Program-made: the position numbers and the translations under genes | Shown: positions 33,751 through 45,035 of the stretch, piece by piece | Position numbering within the stretch: position 1 is the stretch's first letter | Layout: each line of letters starts with the position of its first letter | Notes under the pieces: generated by a model | Database searches by the model: none | The model's input: the letters and a program-made list of their open reading frames with translations, nothing else | What the model was told of the DNA's origin: nothing | Source: Prosopocoilus inquinatus | Taxonomy: Eukaryota; Arthropoda; Insecta; Coleoptera; Lucanidae | NCBI GenBank assembly: GCA_036172665.1 | Contig: CM069874.1 | Span: forward strand, 50,016,707 to 50,080,706 | Reading direction: 5' to 3' | DNA: 64,000 bases

Positions 33751-34414
33751 CAAAGCTTTGTTTTAAATAACGCAGTAGGCTGTTCTGGGAAAAATTTCTT
33801 AAAAAATTTTAGTGAAGTTCTTTTAGAGTTCAGTTTTGGAGCTTCTCTGTAATGCATAGTTTTAAGAAAGATTACATCATTATGTGAAGTAGTTTGCACT
33901 TCTTTTGAATATATTTAGTTTTAAATAATAACATTTTCCTGTTCTCGCCCCATGTGCTCAAGAGCCTACGGTTTACTTAATAAATTTCGTTTTGCTCGGT
34001 TCGCTCGGCCAACATACAACATGTTAAAAACGCGCAAATTAAACGGAAATTATTGCCAAAGCAAATATTATAATTGTTTACTGTTCACTGAGCACTGGCT
34101 TTCGGCCTTCAAAAATGTTTCTCTCTTCCGCATTTTCGCGGTTAATTTTACGGAGAATTTTGTGCTGACGCGATCGTAAAAATTTGCTATCGTAACATTT
34201 GTATCAACGCTACCAGAAGGCGCTTTGGGGCGCACGCAAATGTGTGAAATATACTTTGAACTTTATAAATTGATTAATTTAATGTAGTTTACGGTTAATT
34301 ATTTCAATAAATAATCGCTGCTCTTTATAAATTACACTAATTTATGCTGCATTCTAAGCTCGCACGTAAACATCGTAAGATATTGAATCACTTAGGGCCA
34401 GTTGTATGTATCAA

Positions 34415-34568
34415 GGGAGTTCAAGGAACGTTCAATTGAAGCAGGTTCAAAGTAAACAACTTCGCATAGCATATTAAGGACACATGGCAACTGATGCATT
34501 CCTAAATAAAATTTGATGCGATTTTGTTCACTTTGAACCTGCTTCAATTGAACGTTCCCTTGAGCTCC
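34415..34568. repeat. MITE, 154 bp with 42-bp arms
   Basis: Arms 34415-34460 and 34524-34568 are near-perfect inverses (containing GAACGTTCAATTGAAGCAGG). Non-coding. No target duplication determined. Confidence 0.7.
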
Positions 34569-34664
34569 GCCGTAAATATGTTACGATGCTTAGGATACAG
34601 CATAGATTGCAACATAAATTTTTTTTAAAAATTTGTTGCAAATCGTTTTTGATTTCAAGGTCAG

Positions 34665-34945
34665 GTCAAAAAGCGAGCGTAAAATGTCGCTATTTTATCT
34701 GTTCATTAATTTTTTAATTGAAGTTGGTTCTTGTCCGATGAAAATTGTTTCTTTAATCTCGAACCGGACAGAAAAATGAAGGGAAAACACTCAACGTTTC
34801 GCTATAGATTATAGATATACGTTGCGTGTTTTCCCTTAATTTTTCTGTCCGGTTCGATATTAAAAAAACTTTGTACCTATTAATTTTTTAATAAACGTAA
34901 ATATTTTATAGGTAAAACAGCGACATCATACGATCGCTTTTTTGT
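34665..34945. repeat. nested-palindrome MITE (AAAAAGCGATCG family)
   Basis: The outer ends (34665-34690 and 34919-34943) are inverted copies of an AAAAAGCGATCGTA..ATGTCGCT sequence. The inner arms (about 34750-34801 and 34823-34875) are a near-perfect inverted repeat of about 50 bp containing CGAACCGGACAGAAAAAT. Related ends occur at 35722-35751 and 47101-47127. Confidence 0.65.
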
Positions 34946-35100
34946 CGCTGTTTTAGCTATTCATTACTATTACACCGCAACTGCGAATATAACGGATAAG
35001 TCGTTTTTGATTTGCAATGGAAGTTTCGAGCTACGTTTCTGCTGAAGAAGCCCCAAATGGAACTGAAACAGTTGTACAGAGGCTGCTCGAGGGTTATTTT

Positions 35101-36540
35101 CAGGGTTGGAACGTTTAAAACAAACTGTTTAAAACATAGTGTTTAAAACATGTTTAAAACACCTAATTAAAAACATACCATCTGTTTTAAACATGTTTTT
35201 TTATAATGTTTTAAATTCATTTTTTGTAATTTTAAGCTAAAAAAGAACTCTTTTGATATAAGTGCTTTATTTTTAAGTTTTAAACATGTTTTTTGTTAAT
35301 GTTTTTAAATTATTTTTTTTTAGTTTTAAGCCAAAAAAGAATACTTTTGATATATGTGTTTTATTTTTGCAACGTAATACTGTGTAACCAGAAGTTAATT
35401 GTTGAGGGTCTGTATTTCACTGACAGATTAACTTTTAAACTTTGGTTTGCTTTCACATCAATTGTTTTAATAATTGCAGACAATGCGTGGGGCTAAGCTG
35501 ATGGCGTGATGATTATAATCAATTCATTAATTATTACTGATCGCTAGAATAATACTTATATTGTAAAATTTTAAAATACTTTTTCAACTTTTAACATTTT
35601 ATTATTACATTAAGTTTTGTAACATACTGGGTCCTCCGCTTTCGTATTCATACTATGGGCTACGGGATGAGTTATTATGTAGCAAACTGGCTGGAATTTG
35701 TCAATGTTAATGCAATGTTATGTCAAAAAGTGATCGTAGGATGTCGCTGTTTAAACTATTTATAACGTTATCATTGCATTTGTCTTCATTGAATTTCTAC
35801 CGTGTGTCCCAAGGCTGTACATTCGCCCTTCTAGAATTTTAAGGTTTGTTTAATATTTGAAAACGATGAATTAAACAAAAATTTAATTTGAATTTTTAGA
35901 CATATATCTACTGGACTTTTGGTTTCGCCGGAAGTAATATGAACTTTGTTATTTTAAATGGAACATCCTACATGTTTTTACATATTTGAAATTTTTGTTT
36001 TCCAGTATTGAAAGCCACGAGTCATGTATTTTAGTTCTAACGCGATTAAGTAATTTGAAAAAATACTTCTTTGGATTGTATTTGATTTTAGTTTTTATTG
36101 GGAATGTTTTTCTCAGTATGTTGTTAGCAAATACTTCATACTTTCTTTGAAAGCCATTTAAAACACTGCGACCATAGATCCTAAATAAATCAAGCTCTGC
36201 CTCAAATGATTTGAATTATTATCAAAGTACATACATTATTTTTAAAAGGGTACATAATCTAACATTACAAACTTTTCATCTTTCTTTTAATTAGAGATCG
36301 AATTTTAATAAATTCTTCTTATTACACAAATATCAAATAAAAATAATAATATATATCTTTTTATGTAAGCTGTAAGGGCAATTTAAACATATAAAAGTTG
36401 TTTTAAACAGTTTTTTTTTGTTTAAACATGTTTAATTTAGGGTCAATTTTAGACATGTTTTAAACAAAAAAAAAAACTGTTTAAAACAAAAAAACGGAAG
36501 TTTTGTTTTTTTAAAAAAAAACATTTTTTTTCCAACCCTG
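35101..36540. mobile_element. non-autonomous hAT element with perfect 8-bp duplication
   Basis: TIR CAGGGTTGGAA at 35101-35111 and its inverse at 36530-36540 are flanked by identical 8-bp GTTATTTT (35093-35100 and 36541-36548). Both subterminal regions are crowded with GTTTAAAACA/TTTAAACATG repeats. No transposase remains in its 1440 bp, so it needs an enzyme from elsewhere. An end of the AAAAAGCGATCG MITE family lies inside at 35722-35751. Confidence 0.88.
35722..35751. repeat. MITE end, AAAAAGCGATCG family
   Basis: TCAAAAAGTGATCGTAGGAT then GTCGCTGT matches the termini of the MITE at 34665-34945. Confidence 0.5.
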
Positions 36541-36548
36541 GTTATTTT

Positions 36549-37316
36549 ATTCAAGATTTGATTGATTTCACAAAGCTGTTGTTCAGCGGTTCTCAAACAT
36601 TCTCCTGTCTTTAGTTTTTTTTTTTTAACCGAAAGATGGATCCAAGAGTTGTACTAGACTTTTTCACTTGTTTGGATGAAGTGAATGAAGTAGATGAGTT
36701 TGGCACTTTATACGGGGACCACCCTGTATATCTGATGATATATTCGATAGGTTGTGTAAACAAAACCTAACCAGCAAATCGTCGAACATCCCGCTAAATA
36801 TCCAACCTTTCCTGAAAGTATAAAGTCTGACGCAAGAAAAATAGCAAAGTAGGTCATGGTCACAATTTAACTTATGGAAAACGTGACCTTGGCAAAGTTA
36901 ACGAACATTTATTTACCTTGCTCACGCTGTTGAGATTTCTTCGGCGAAATTTCGCGGATGCGGCCACTTCGTGCCGACGTGTTTTTAACAGTCCTTGATC
37001 ACGAGTTCCAAGGCGGCCTGCAAGCTCGTCTTCTGCTTCTTTAATAAAGCTGTTTCACGTTGTTTTCGCCGGCGGGACGCTCTTTAGAAACGCTTTCGCT
37101 TGTTTAGCAGATTTAAAATTTTTCACTCCGACTGTTTACCAGAGCATGAAATGTCTGTGTAATACGATAAAAAGCATTTTACATTTTACTTGATCCTTTC
37201 AAGACAGAGATTTTATTTAATAAATACGAAGAAAAGCTATTTTGTGTCTTAATAAAATACAAAGAATACTTTTATTCATCAAGATTTGTTGTGGAAAGAC
37301 GGTTTCTTAGATTCAT

Positions 37317-37317
<1 letters not shown>
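36549..37317. other. mostly non-coding; possible small exon at 36917-37050 (-)
   Basis: A GC-rich patch has an open minus-strand frame (EAEDELAGRLGTRDQGLL...RRNLNSVSK) running into a good splice donor (AAG then GTAAAT at 36911-36916). I do not recognise the protein, and the acceptor side is weak. The rest of the stretch holds nothing identifiable. Confidence 0.25.

Positions 37318-37347
<30 letters not shown>
37318..37347. repeat. (CA)n microsatellite
   Basis: An uninterrupted run of about 14 CA units. Confidence 0.95.
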
Positions 37348-37350
<3 letters not shown>

Positions 37351-37559
37351 TGCATAAAGTTTTACTTTCGGGCGAAATTCTTTTAACATCTTTTGACACC
37401 AACGTGTCTGTTACTGTTTTATTTTGTTAAAAGTGTTGTGTCTAAAAACGAATTTTGTGAAACCCTAACATATCGGAAAAACTATGAAGCTTCTAAAATT
37501 ATCACTGCAACCACCAGAATTGAAGGAGTCATTGAAAAAATTAGCTAACCAACAATAAG

Positions 37560-37775
37560 GTCCGTATTCATAAATCAAACTTACGCTATGCGTTCGTTTA
37601 CAATTCGCCATAATTCATAAACTGGGCGCATTTCCCGCATTTTGGGCTCATAACCTGTGAGAATTTAAGAATATTTTATGAATTACTTTCCCAAAAGGCG
37701 GGAAATACGTCGGATTTATGAATTACAGCAAATTTTAAGTGAGCGCATAGCGTAAGTTTTGTTTATGAATACCGG
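37560..37775. repeat. MITE with GTCCGTATTCATAAA ends
   Basis: The 33-bp left end (37560-37592) and right end (37743-37775) are inverted with few mismatches (shared core ACTTACGCTATGCG). About 216 bp; non-coding. Confidence 0.75.
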
Positions 37776-38344
37776 CTGGTCACATTTGTATGTTTTCCAA
37801 CTATTGTGAATTGAATATTTCAATATGCTCCCACATCTACATATATTTATTGCTCCGGGCATTTCATTCTTTCTCCAACAGAACGTTTTGTTTCACCGAT
37901 ATTATACACACTCACCCACAGGAACATGGAATTCGATACACGGATTGTAAGGGGATGTAGTCTTTTGTGAAGGGGAAATTTTTATCATGGGTAAAATAAA
38001 TGGTTTTGATGTTTTGTTGTTTAAGGATCTTAAGTCTATTTGGACCATTATGGTGTGGAAATAAGGGAGGTAAGCCGCAGGTTCAAGGCGCGGTGGAATC
38101 TTCGGATGTCGTGTTTATTGTAGTTATTGTTGAGTAGGGCTTTTGATACCTTCATGGTTTCCTTACTTTTCAAAGCACGAAATTTAGACTGTGAAAAGTT
38201 GTATAAAACAGGTTTGTAGTAATAAATCGGTAAACAACATAACAATAACTCTACACTACGGAGAATCAATCATTCAATCAGTCAATCAATCATTTATTGT
38301 CACCACATTATAATAATAAATAATAATAGTAGTCGGTCAGGTAC

Positions 38345-38362
38345 TATGCCCGCCAAAAAAAT
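38345..38362. repeat. single end of the GTACTATGCCCGCC family
   Basis: GTACTATGCCCGCCAAAA is identical to the left end of the MITE at 1519-1710. No matching right end was found nearby, so this is a truncated copy. Confidence 0.5.
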
Positions 38363-38604
38363 CTGGGACAACTCTCTGCATGCATTTTTGTGTTATTTTA
38401 TTATCAAGGAAAAGAATTCGGGCCACTTGTTCCACGAAAAATACGAAAATTGAGTACCCAGACTGTATTAGCTCCGCCCACAACAATCTCTGCCAAATTA
38501 AAACGCTCGCATTGGACTCCTTCCCCTCCTAGTCATCAATAACAATTCGATGTAACACAGCCGCGGAAGCAAAGAGCACATTCGACGTAAAAATATTTAA
38601 ACGT

Positions 38605-39520
38605 GTAATATATCACCATAAATGGCAACGATTGAACTCATATGTTCTTAACAAAAATTTAATAGTTTTAATAGTAGAAAAATACAGTGGCAGTGGAAAC
38701 CATTTGAGAACTGCTGGCTTAGTTAAAAGTGGAATGCTGTCGCCTCTTCAATTATGACCGGAAGCCGAAGTAGGCCGGGGTCAGTACTTCACTTGATCTT
38801 GAGTACGAACGACGTAAATTAGCCGCTCCGATCAGTTGGTCAGTCAAAACGTTTACAATTTAAATTAACTTCACTCAAGTAATTACAAATTTAAGTATTT
38901 TTAAATTAAAATCTCGTGCAATCTAAGAAGCTGCGGATCGTAATTGCCGAACAAACTAAAAGCGTGGTACAAACAGATTGTAATTTCTCGTTCCATATTA
39001 TTTTTAACAGACTTATAAAAATTTGACAATTACTTTTTTCCATCCATGGACCGTAAGTAGTAATATTTTCGTAGTTAGCAGCGAGATTACAATAAAAATT
39101 TATATACGTAAAAGGGTGAAGGAAGAACATTTTTAACGCGCTTGCCTAATTGGTGCATAAATTTTCGGATTTATTCGTCGATAGCTGATATGAAACATAT
39201 TACTTCGCTTAGTGAACTAAAATTTTAAATAAAATAATTAATAAACGATATCAGTGATTATATTACGAAACGCTGCATTAGAGATCGAGTGTGGTATCGG
39301 TGGGCGTGTTCAAACCGAGAGGAAGGCGAAGTTGACCTTCCCATCTTTCTCACACATTTCAGCAGTTCTAAACAAGTGGTCCATCCGAAACTTTTTGACT
39401 ATGATACGGTAGCCACCAAAGAAATACCCGCAGAAGGTAGCACTTCGTGTACTTATACTGACGGTTTTTTATTTGTACACAGTAAAAGAACATCCTGTAT
39501 AACTATAACGCAAAAGAATG
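38605..39520 (-). mobile_element. interrupted copy of the TACAGG..GTTC repeat family
   Basis: 38605-38660 and 39260-39520 match, in inverted order, the two halves of the compact element at 53507-53832 (shared blocks: GTAATATATCACCAT, GGTGGGCGTGTTCA, AAGTGGTCCATCC, ACACAGTAAAAGAACATCCT). About 600 bp in between (38660-39260) is absent from the other copy and looks like a later insertion of unknown type. Confidence 0.6.
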
Positions 39521-41638
39521 TTAGTATAAACGAGAACCAGAACAAACATTAATTAGGAAAATGTAGTTAGATCAGTTTTAGTAGGTAAACGTAACTAAAA
39601 AAATGAAACAAAGAAGAAGAGAAGCAAGACAAGAGAAAGATAAAAAGTGAATGCATAGAATAAAGGCAATATGGAACAATAAAGAGACGATCACTAACTG
39701 ATAATCCAAGTAAGATTCGATGCTCTAAATAGGCATAAGGGAATACCATAAGCAATTGAATCATTTTGAAACACGAAATTTTGTTAATTTATTAAATTAC
39801 ATTAAATTTTGTCCCTAGTCGTTCAAGTACACGATAGTTCACCTTTCTATTCAATTTATACTTTCTTAGACATTCAACTTGCGAAGCTCTAGTATCAGCA
39901 TTGGTTAATGGTCCTTTTACTTTTAAAACACGAGGATGCACTCCAACACAAGCGTACTTATTGTCAGTGCATATTGTGTTATTACGTGTCATGAACGCTT
40001 TGTTACCTATCGCGCCAACGAGGTTTGATAACACCAACAAAGAGCGGTAACGACCACTATACATAAGTGTCTTGCAAAAAGTGTGCTACAAATGTCATTT
40101 TTAATGATTTTTAAACGAAGAGTTTCGGAACGGATTGAATATACATAATCACTAAAGGTCGGACACTCCTAGGATATCTGGTAAAAACCAGTATAAAGAT
40201 CAACAAAGCAGCGGCGTAGATTTCAACGTCGCCGCTGAACGGCTTTTATGCCCGAGGCCACGCTCACCCTCGCGCTCATTGCATCAGAAGCAACCGTTTG
40301 ATGTAAGTTACGTGTGTAACATAATTGCCTATATAGTTTCTTTCAAATTAATAATTATGAAAGCATTATAATTCTTTAATGCAACCTTTAAAAAGAGTGG
40401 CATAAAACATGTAATTCATATCAGTTATAGCGCCGTCACTGCAAAAAGAATGCGAGTTTATTTCGGAATGAATCGGTTATGTAAACAAGTTTTTATATCC
40501 GGTCGACCAGAACTGTAGTGGTTACTGCGTGCCGCATAGACTTCTCGGGTTTCGACTGGTTTATTGTTTTGTTTTTACAGGGCAGACACGTTAAAGATTC
40601 GAACTTTTTCCGACTATGATCGCTTCAGCATATTAGTAGTTCCTGGTATATTTAACGAAACCTTCCGCCTAAAATGCGCCTAGACCTCGTAATAAAGAGT
40701 GATTCACAATAAATTGTAATTTTTTATTTAAGAAACAGGAGGCTGTAATTTCATATTTAGTTACGACTTGGAATTCTGGACGATTTAATCTTCTGACATT
40801 TTCCTGCATCTTGTAAAATAAGGACACTTTACTCTTAAGCGCTCTTCATTTCTCAGTGTCCATGATCTATACCGTTCCAGATAAATCTCATCCGACATTT
40901 CCCAATTTGACTTTCAGGAATGTAAAATTGCGTCAATACATTTTATAAAAATTGATAATAAGAAGCAAAAACATTTAAAGCACACTCTTTGAAAGACACT
41001 GTATATTTTGAGCGGCAACCGATCGTGTAACTGCGGTTTAATTTTTTTGCAGTTCGAAAAACTTTTCGATTTAAACTTTCCGGACGAGCGAACACTTGGC
41101 GGTGTATGCACTTAGCGCCGGATGTTTCGCGGAACTAACAACTTTTCCAAAAGCAAATACTGGCGGAAGCGGATGAAATGATGTGTGGTGGTTTTCAGCG
41201 AGATATCAGTTCCAGGACAACGAATCCTTTCAATAATTAAGCTTAATTGAAATTTAAGGAAATTAGCACGTATTTCTAAGCGGTTTTATTAGTCTGGCTG
41301 CTGCAGTACCCAGATCTTTAACTTATTGTAACTTGCTGTAAAACTTTATTTGATTAGCTGTTCAGATTAAAAGTTTATTTTCTCTAAAACTAAGAAAATT
41401 TGAAAAAACTTTCAAACGTAAAATATTACATCGAAACTTCAAACCTCATAAATTAGAATTGGCCTTAAACTAGGAAACGTATTTTGTACGTAATTTGGTA
41501 AAAAAATACAGTAACAAATAGAACTGCTTAACATCTTTTTATCGTAAACATCAAAAATAAATCGGTGACTCATTTCACAAAGTTCAGAATTCTGTCCACT
41601 TCTAATATTTAAATAAAAATATGTACACTCTTTTATAT
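39521..41638. other. long stretch without a supportable gene
   Basis: AT-rich with some GC-richer patches. There is a perfect 8-bp hairpin (CAGCGGCG..CGCCGCTG) at about 40208-40236. A 90-codon minus frame at 39792-40064 has balanced composition but no recognised family. Confidence 0.4.
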
Positions 41639-41850
41639 TGTTACACCCGGACGCTGATAAATTTTTCAGACAGGTGGCGCCAATTATTGGTTAACCGACT
41701 CTGCCGCGGGTTGGCAGTTGGCAAACGAGTGTTACATGTTTTCGAGAACGAACGCCATCTGTCCGAAATATTCTAGAAAGTTCCATGTTTTTCTTGTAAC
41801 AGCCGTAGTGAAATATAAGAGAGGCCGGCATGCGATTTGAACAAGTTTAC
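41639..41850 (+). promoter_or_regulatory. heat-shock-type promoter or solo-LTR promoter
   Basis: Two heat-shock-element matches (TTCGAGAA at 41741-41748; TTCTAGAAAGTTC at 41771-41783, three perfect alternating units) lie upstream of a TATA-like ATATAAG at 41813-41819. They are about 30-70 bp from it, as in insect hsp promoters. A CTCF-like CAGGTGGCGCCA lies at 41671-41682. No hsp reading frame follows. The TGTTACACCCGG start at 41639 also fits an LTR end, so this may be a retroelement promoter. Confidence 0.4.
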
Positions 41851-42106
41851 ATTTATAGCGAGCGATAGTGCGAGCACCTTGGGCGACATAAACGGTGAAA
41901 CATTGTAGTGTTATTTATTAAGAAAAGTATTGTAATGTGTTAAGTTAATGTCGTAAAAATATTTTTAAAGACATGCCGATCACATTTACCTCTGCCAGTG
42001 TACATTGCGTAGTAACGTTTGTTTAAGTTATCTTACTATTTGATAGACGATCACGAGCGTCCAGATTTGAAGACTTTTAAGACACATTTTAGATATATTA
42101 GAGATA

Positions 42107-43675
42107 ACGAGTGTTCAATAAAAAAAACGGTCCAGTAGGCTGTAGCAGGCTTTTGTTGTCGGGAAGGTATGTCGTGATTAACAACATTTGCATTTCAACT
42201 TTTATAAGTTGACGGTTAACCTAACCAACAAAACTCGAAAGTTGCTCCTGCAAATTTTTCTCCAATATTTATTTAATATAAATATTCGGTAAGTATTTTG
42301 TAAATTTCTGTCTAAAAATTGTTAATTGCAGAATCTCAACAAGAGGCGTTACATTTTACTTGGTGATTGGAATAGTTTTGTAAAAATGGTTTATACGTTA
42401 GAACAAAAAACGTTTATTATCGAGTCCTATTTTCGTAATGGAACAAAAATTGATGGAAATTGGACGTATTCTGTAGAAAGTTGCTTTGAAGAATTTCGTG
42501 CTGAATTTCCTGAAATTGCGGTAATTTTTACAAACTTTAGAAACACAGTAACTCGTTGCGTGCAACTTTTTCATGAAACTGGAAGTTTGACGAGGAAAAA
42601 GGGTAGTGGAAGACCACTAAAGCGTACCTTGGAAATTGTTAATGCCGCTAGTGAAATAATGGAAAATGAACCCAGCACCTCAATTCGACACTTATCTCAA
42701 CAAGTGAATCTTTCAGTAGGAACTTGCCATAAAATGTTTCGAAAAGATATAAACCTGTATCCCTACAAAATAACTGTGACACAAGAGTTATTGCCTGCTG
42801 ATCTTCCACAAAGACTAGAATTTTGCAATTGGTTTTTAAATACTCTTAATAATGATGATGATACACTAAGGGAAAGATTTTTTCTGATGAATGTTGGTTC
42901 CACAGGACAGATTACGTAAATTCATAGAACATGAGAAAGTGGTGCGCTGAGAATCCTCATGCATTTGTCGAAACTTCTTTGCATCCAGAGAAAGTTGGTG
43001 TTTGGGCAGCTGTGAGTGGACGAAGGATAATTGGACCAATATTCTTTGAAGGTAAGTAATGAACTTGTTGAAATTGATATTTGCATTAACATTTTTTTAA
43101 AGGGAACTTGAATGCTGTCAGGTATCGGGAGGAAATATTACGATCATTTTTTGAGGAAGTTCATGATGATGATGGAGCTACTCCTCATTGCACACGGGAA
43201 ACTTTAGCTATGTTGGGTGAATTTTTTGGAGACAGAATCATTAGTCGGAATACTGTTCTTCCTTGGCCTCCGAGATCCTGTGATTTAACTGTTTGTGATT
43301 TCTTCTTGTGGCCTTACATAAAAAACTCTGTATTCACCACTCCAATTCATAATTTAAATGACCTGAGACAGAGGATTACTAATAAAATTCAAGAACTCAA
43401 CGAATCTCCTCATATCTTAGAAAACCTGATGAACGCAATTAAACGCAGAGCCTTGAAATGTTTTCAGGAAGGAGGTGGACACTTTCAACATCTGTTATAA
43501 TTTTGGTAAAACTTTTTTAATAAACGTTTATTTTTTAAATGTCTTCTTTGAGTTTTGAAGTGAGGTTAGAAATGGAAGTGACGCTTCACACTAGTCGTAT
43601 GAAGAACCCTACGCTATACGTTCAGAATACATTCATAGCTATCTAGACCGTTTTTTTTTTTAATTGAACACTCGT
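42107..43675 (+). mobile_element. Tc1/mariner-type transposon with TA duplications
   Basis: TIRs ACGAGTGTTCAATAAAAA at 42107 and their inverse ending 43675 (the A-run lengths differ), each flanked by TA (42105-42106; 43676-43677). About 1.57 kb, carrying a transposase with an intron. Confidence 0.88.
42386..43500 (+). pseudogene. DDE transposase (DUF4817-type), intron-containing
   Basis: The likely start is ATG 42386 (MVYTLEQKTFIIESYFRNG); the open frame further upstream begins with TTG. The helix-turn-helix part (42400-42800) is followed by the catalytic region: a frameshift near 42885 precedes SDECWFHRTDY (first Asp), and a TAG follows at about 42929. WAAVSGRRIIGPIFFEG then runs into a consensus donor (GTAAGT at 43052), with the acceptor at 43101-43102; splicing joins EG to NLNAVRYREEIL in frame. 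DDGATPHCT (second Asp) and PPRSCDLTVCDFFLW (third Asp) complete the core, with a few residues apparently missing before DDGATPH. This is the common insect DUF4817/DDE_3 family. Close to intact, but not functional. Confidence 0.85.
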
Positions 43676-43677
43676 TA

Positions 43678-44460
43678 TATTTGCAATATGTAAATAAAAT
43701 AAGAAAGCAAATTTTAGACAAGTTCCTCAATACCAAAACATGAAAAAATTATAATGTATGGAAAGGAAAGTGACTGTCTACTAACAACAAGTAAAACTAA
43801 GGCTCTGACAATTATTTATTTATTTATGATCACACGGCCGATCAACAGGCATATGCTGAGTTACAGATCGAACACTGCGCAAAAAAAGAGATTAAGTTAG
43901 AATTAAATTGAAACGAAATGGAATTAATTTATACAAATTGAAACGGAATTAAATTGTACAAATTGATATGAAACTATATCGACAAGAAAAAGAAATTTTC
44001 CAAAGCAATCAAATACATTGTTTATGCTGTCATTAAAAGTTCTAATCATTCTAATAAGTGCACAAAATTTAGCTGCATTAGTACGGGTAAACGATAATTT
44101 AAATTTGATAAATTTCTTAAATCTCTGTGAGGTACATTTATAGAAATTTGATCTAGCAGTTAAATTTATTAAATATGTTATAAAAGTAAATTAAAACTGA
44201 AACTTTTTTATAATTTTCCAAAGCACACGTATTAAAGTAAGTATGTATGTACGACGGTCTTCGTAGGTATTTAGTTGTGATTTATGACGGTAACAAATGA
44301 CTCTTATAAATCTTCTCCTGGAAGGATTCTATTCTGTTAATATGAATAGCATAGAATGGGGAACATACGACAGAAGCACAGATTAACAGATAGATGCGAA
44401 GGCTGCGGACCTTCGGCGATTGTTTAGGTTGTTGATAAAGTACGAACTTTGAAAACTATT
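43678..44460 (-). mobile_element. LINE 3' fragment (RT C-terminal tail)
   Basis: The minus strand between about 44460 and 43820 reads, across frames, RIESFQEKIY and then LLARSNFYKCTSQRFKKF and TRTNAAKFCALIRMIRTFN. This is the tail typical of Jockey/CR1-group reverse transcriptases, which often end in a block like RTFN. It finishes in an (AAATAAAT)-type tail (minus strand) at about 43812-43830. A 5'-truncated insertion. Confidence 0.5.
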
Positions 44461-45035
44461 GCGTTTTGTAGCTTTAATACATGTCGGCGCCAAGTCATAT
44501 TTTCAAATTCTTTATCGATGATTTACTGATGTGTTGACGAACGAACGTGAAAACACGCCGAGGAAACCTGTGCGAACGAAACGAGCGCTGAGCCAGCAAA
44601 ATGAACAAAGAAAATGAAATAAGAGCAGTAGGTTCTAGGCAGTACTTGGGGGTGAGACTAGCGCGCGGATCGTTAATGTTATTTTATTTAATGCGTATGT
44701 AAACATTGTATTTTGATCGTGCGCGTCCAAGACGTTGCATTTTTGTTTCATGTGCAACTATATACTACATATTTAAGATGTCATTGTGACTTGGCGGTCG
44801 AAATACCCTAAATACGCCGTCTACCCCTAAATACATTAATACACCCTTCAGCAATTTGCTATTTGAATCAACAAATAGAGATAGTAATGAAAATATCGTG
44901 AAATCATTTGATTAACAGTGCACTGTATTTCATAACCTCACACTATCTTCAAAATGTTTTTGATTTTTGGAAAAATGTTTGGTGATTCGCAAAATAAAGC
45001 CAAATAGAATTCGCTTTAGAAACGTTTTTATCTAA
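44461..45035. other. non-coding stretch
   Basis: No gene or repeat recognised. A CG-richer patch at 44530-44680. Confidence 0.4.

Noticed and set aside
39792..40064. 90-codon minus-strand frame as a gene
   Set aside because: Balanced composition, but no recognised domain, no introns or promoter context and no support beyond being open.
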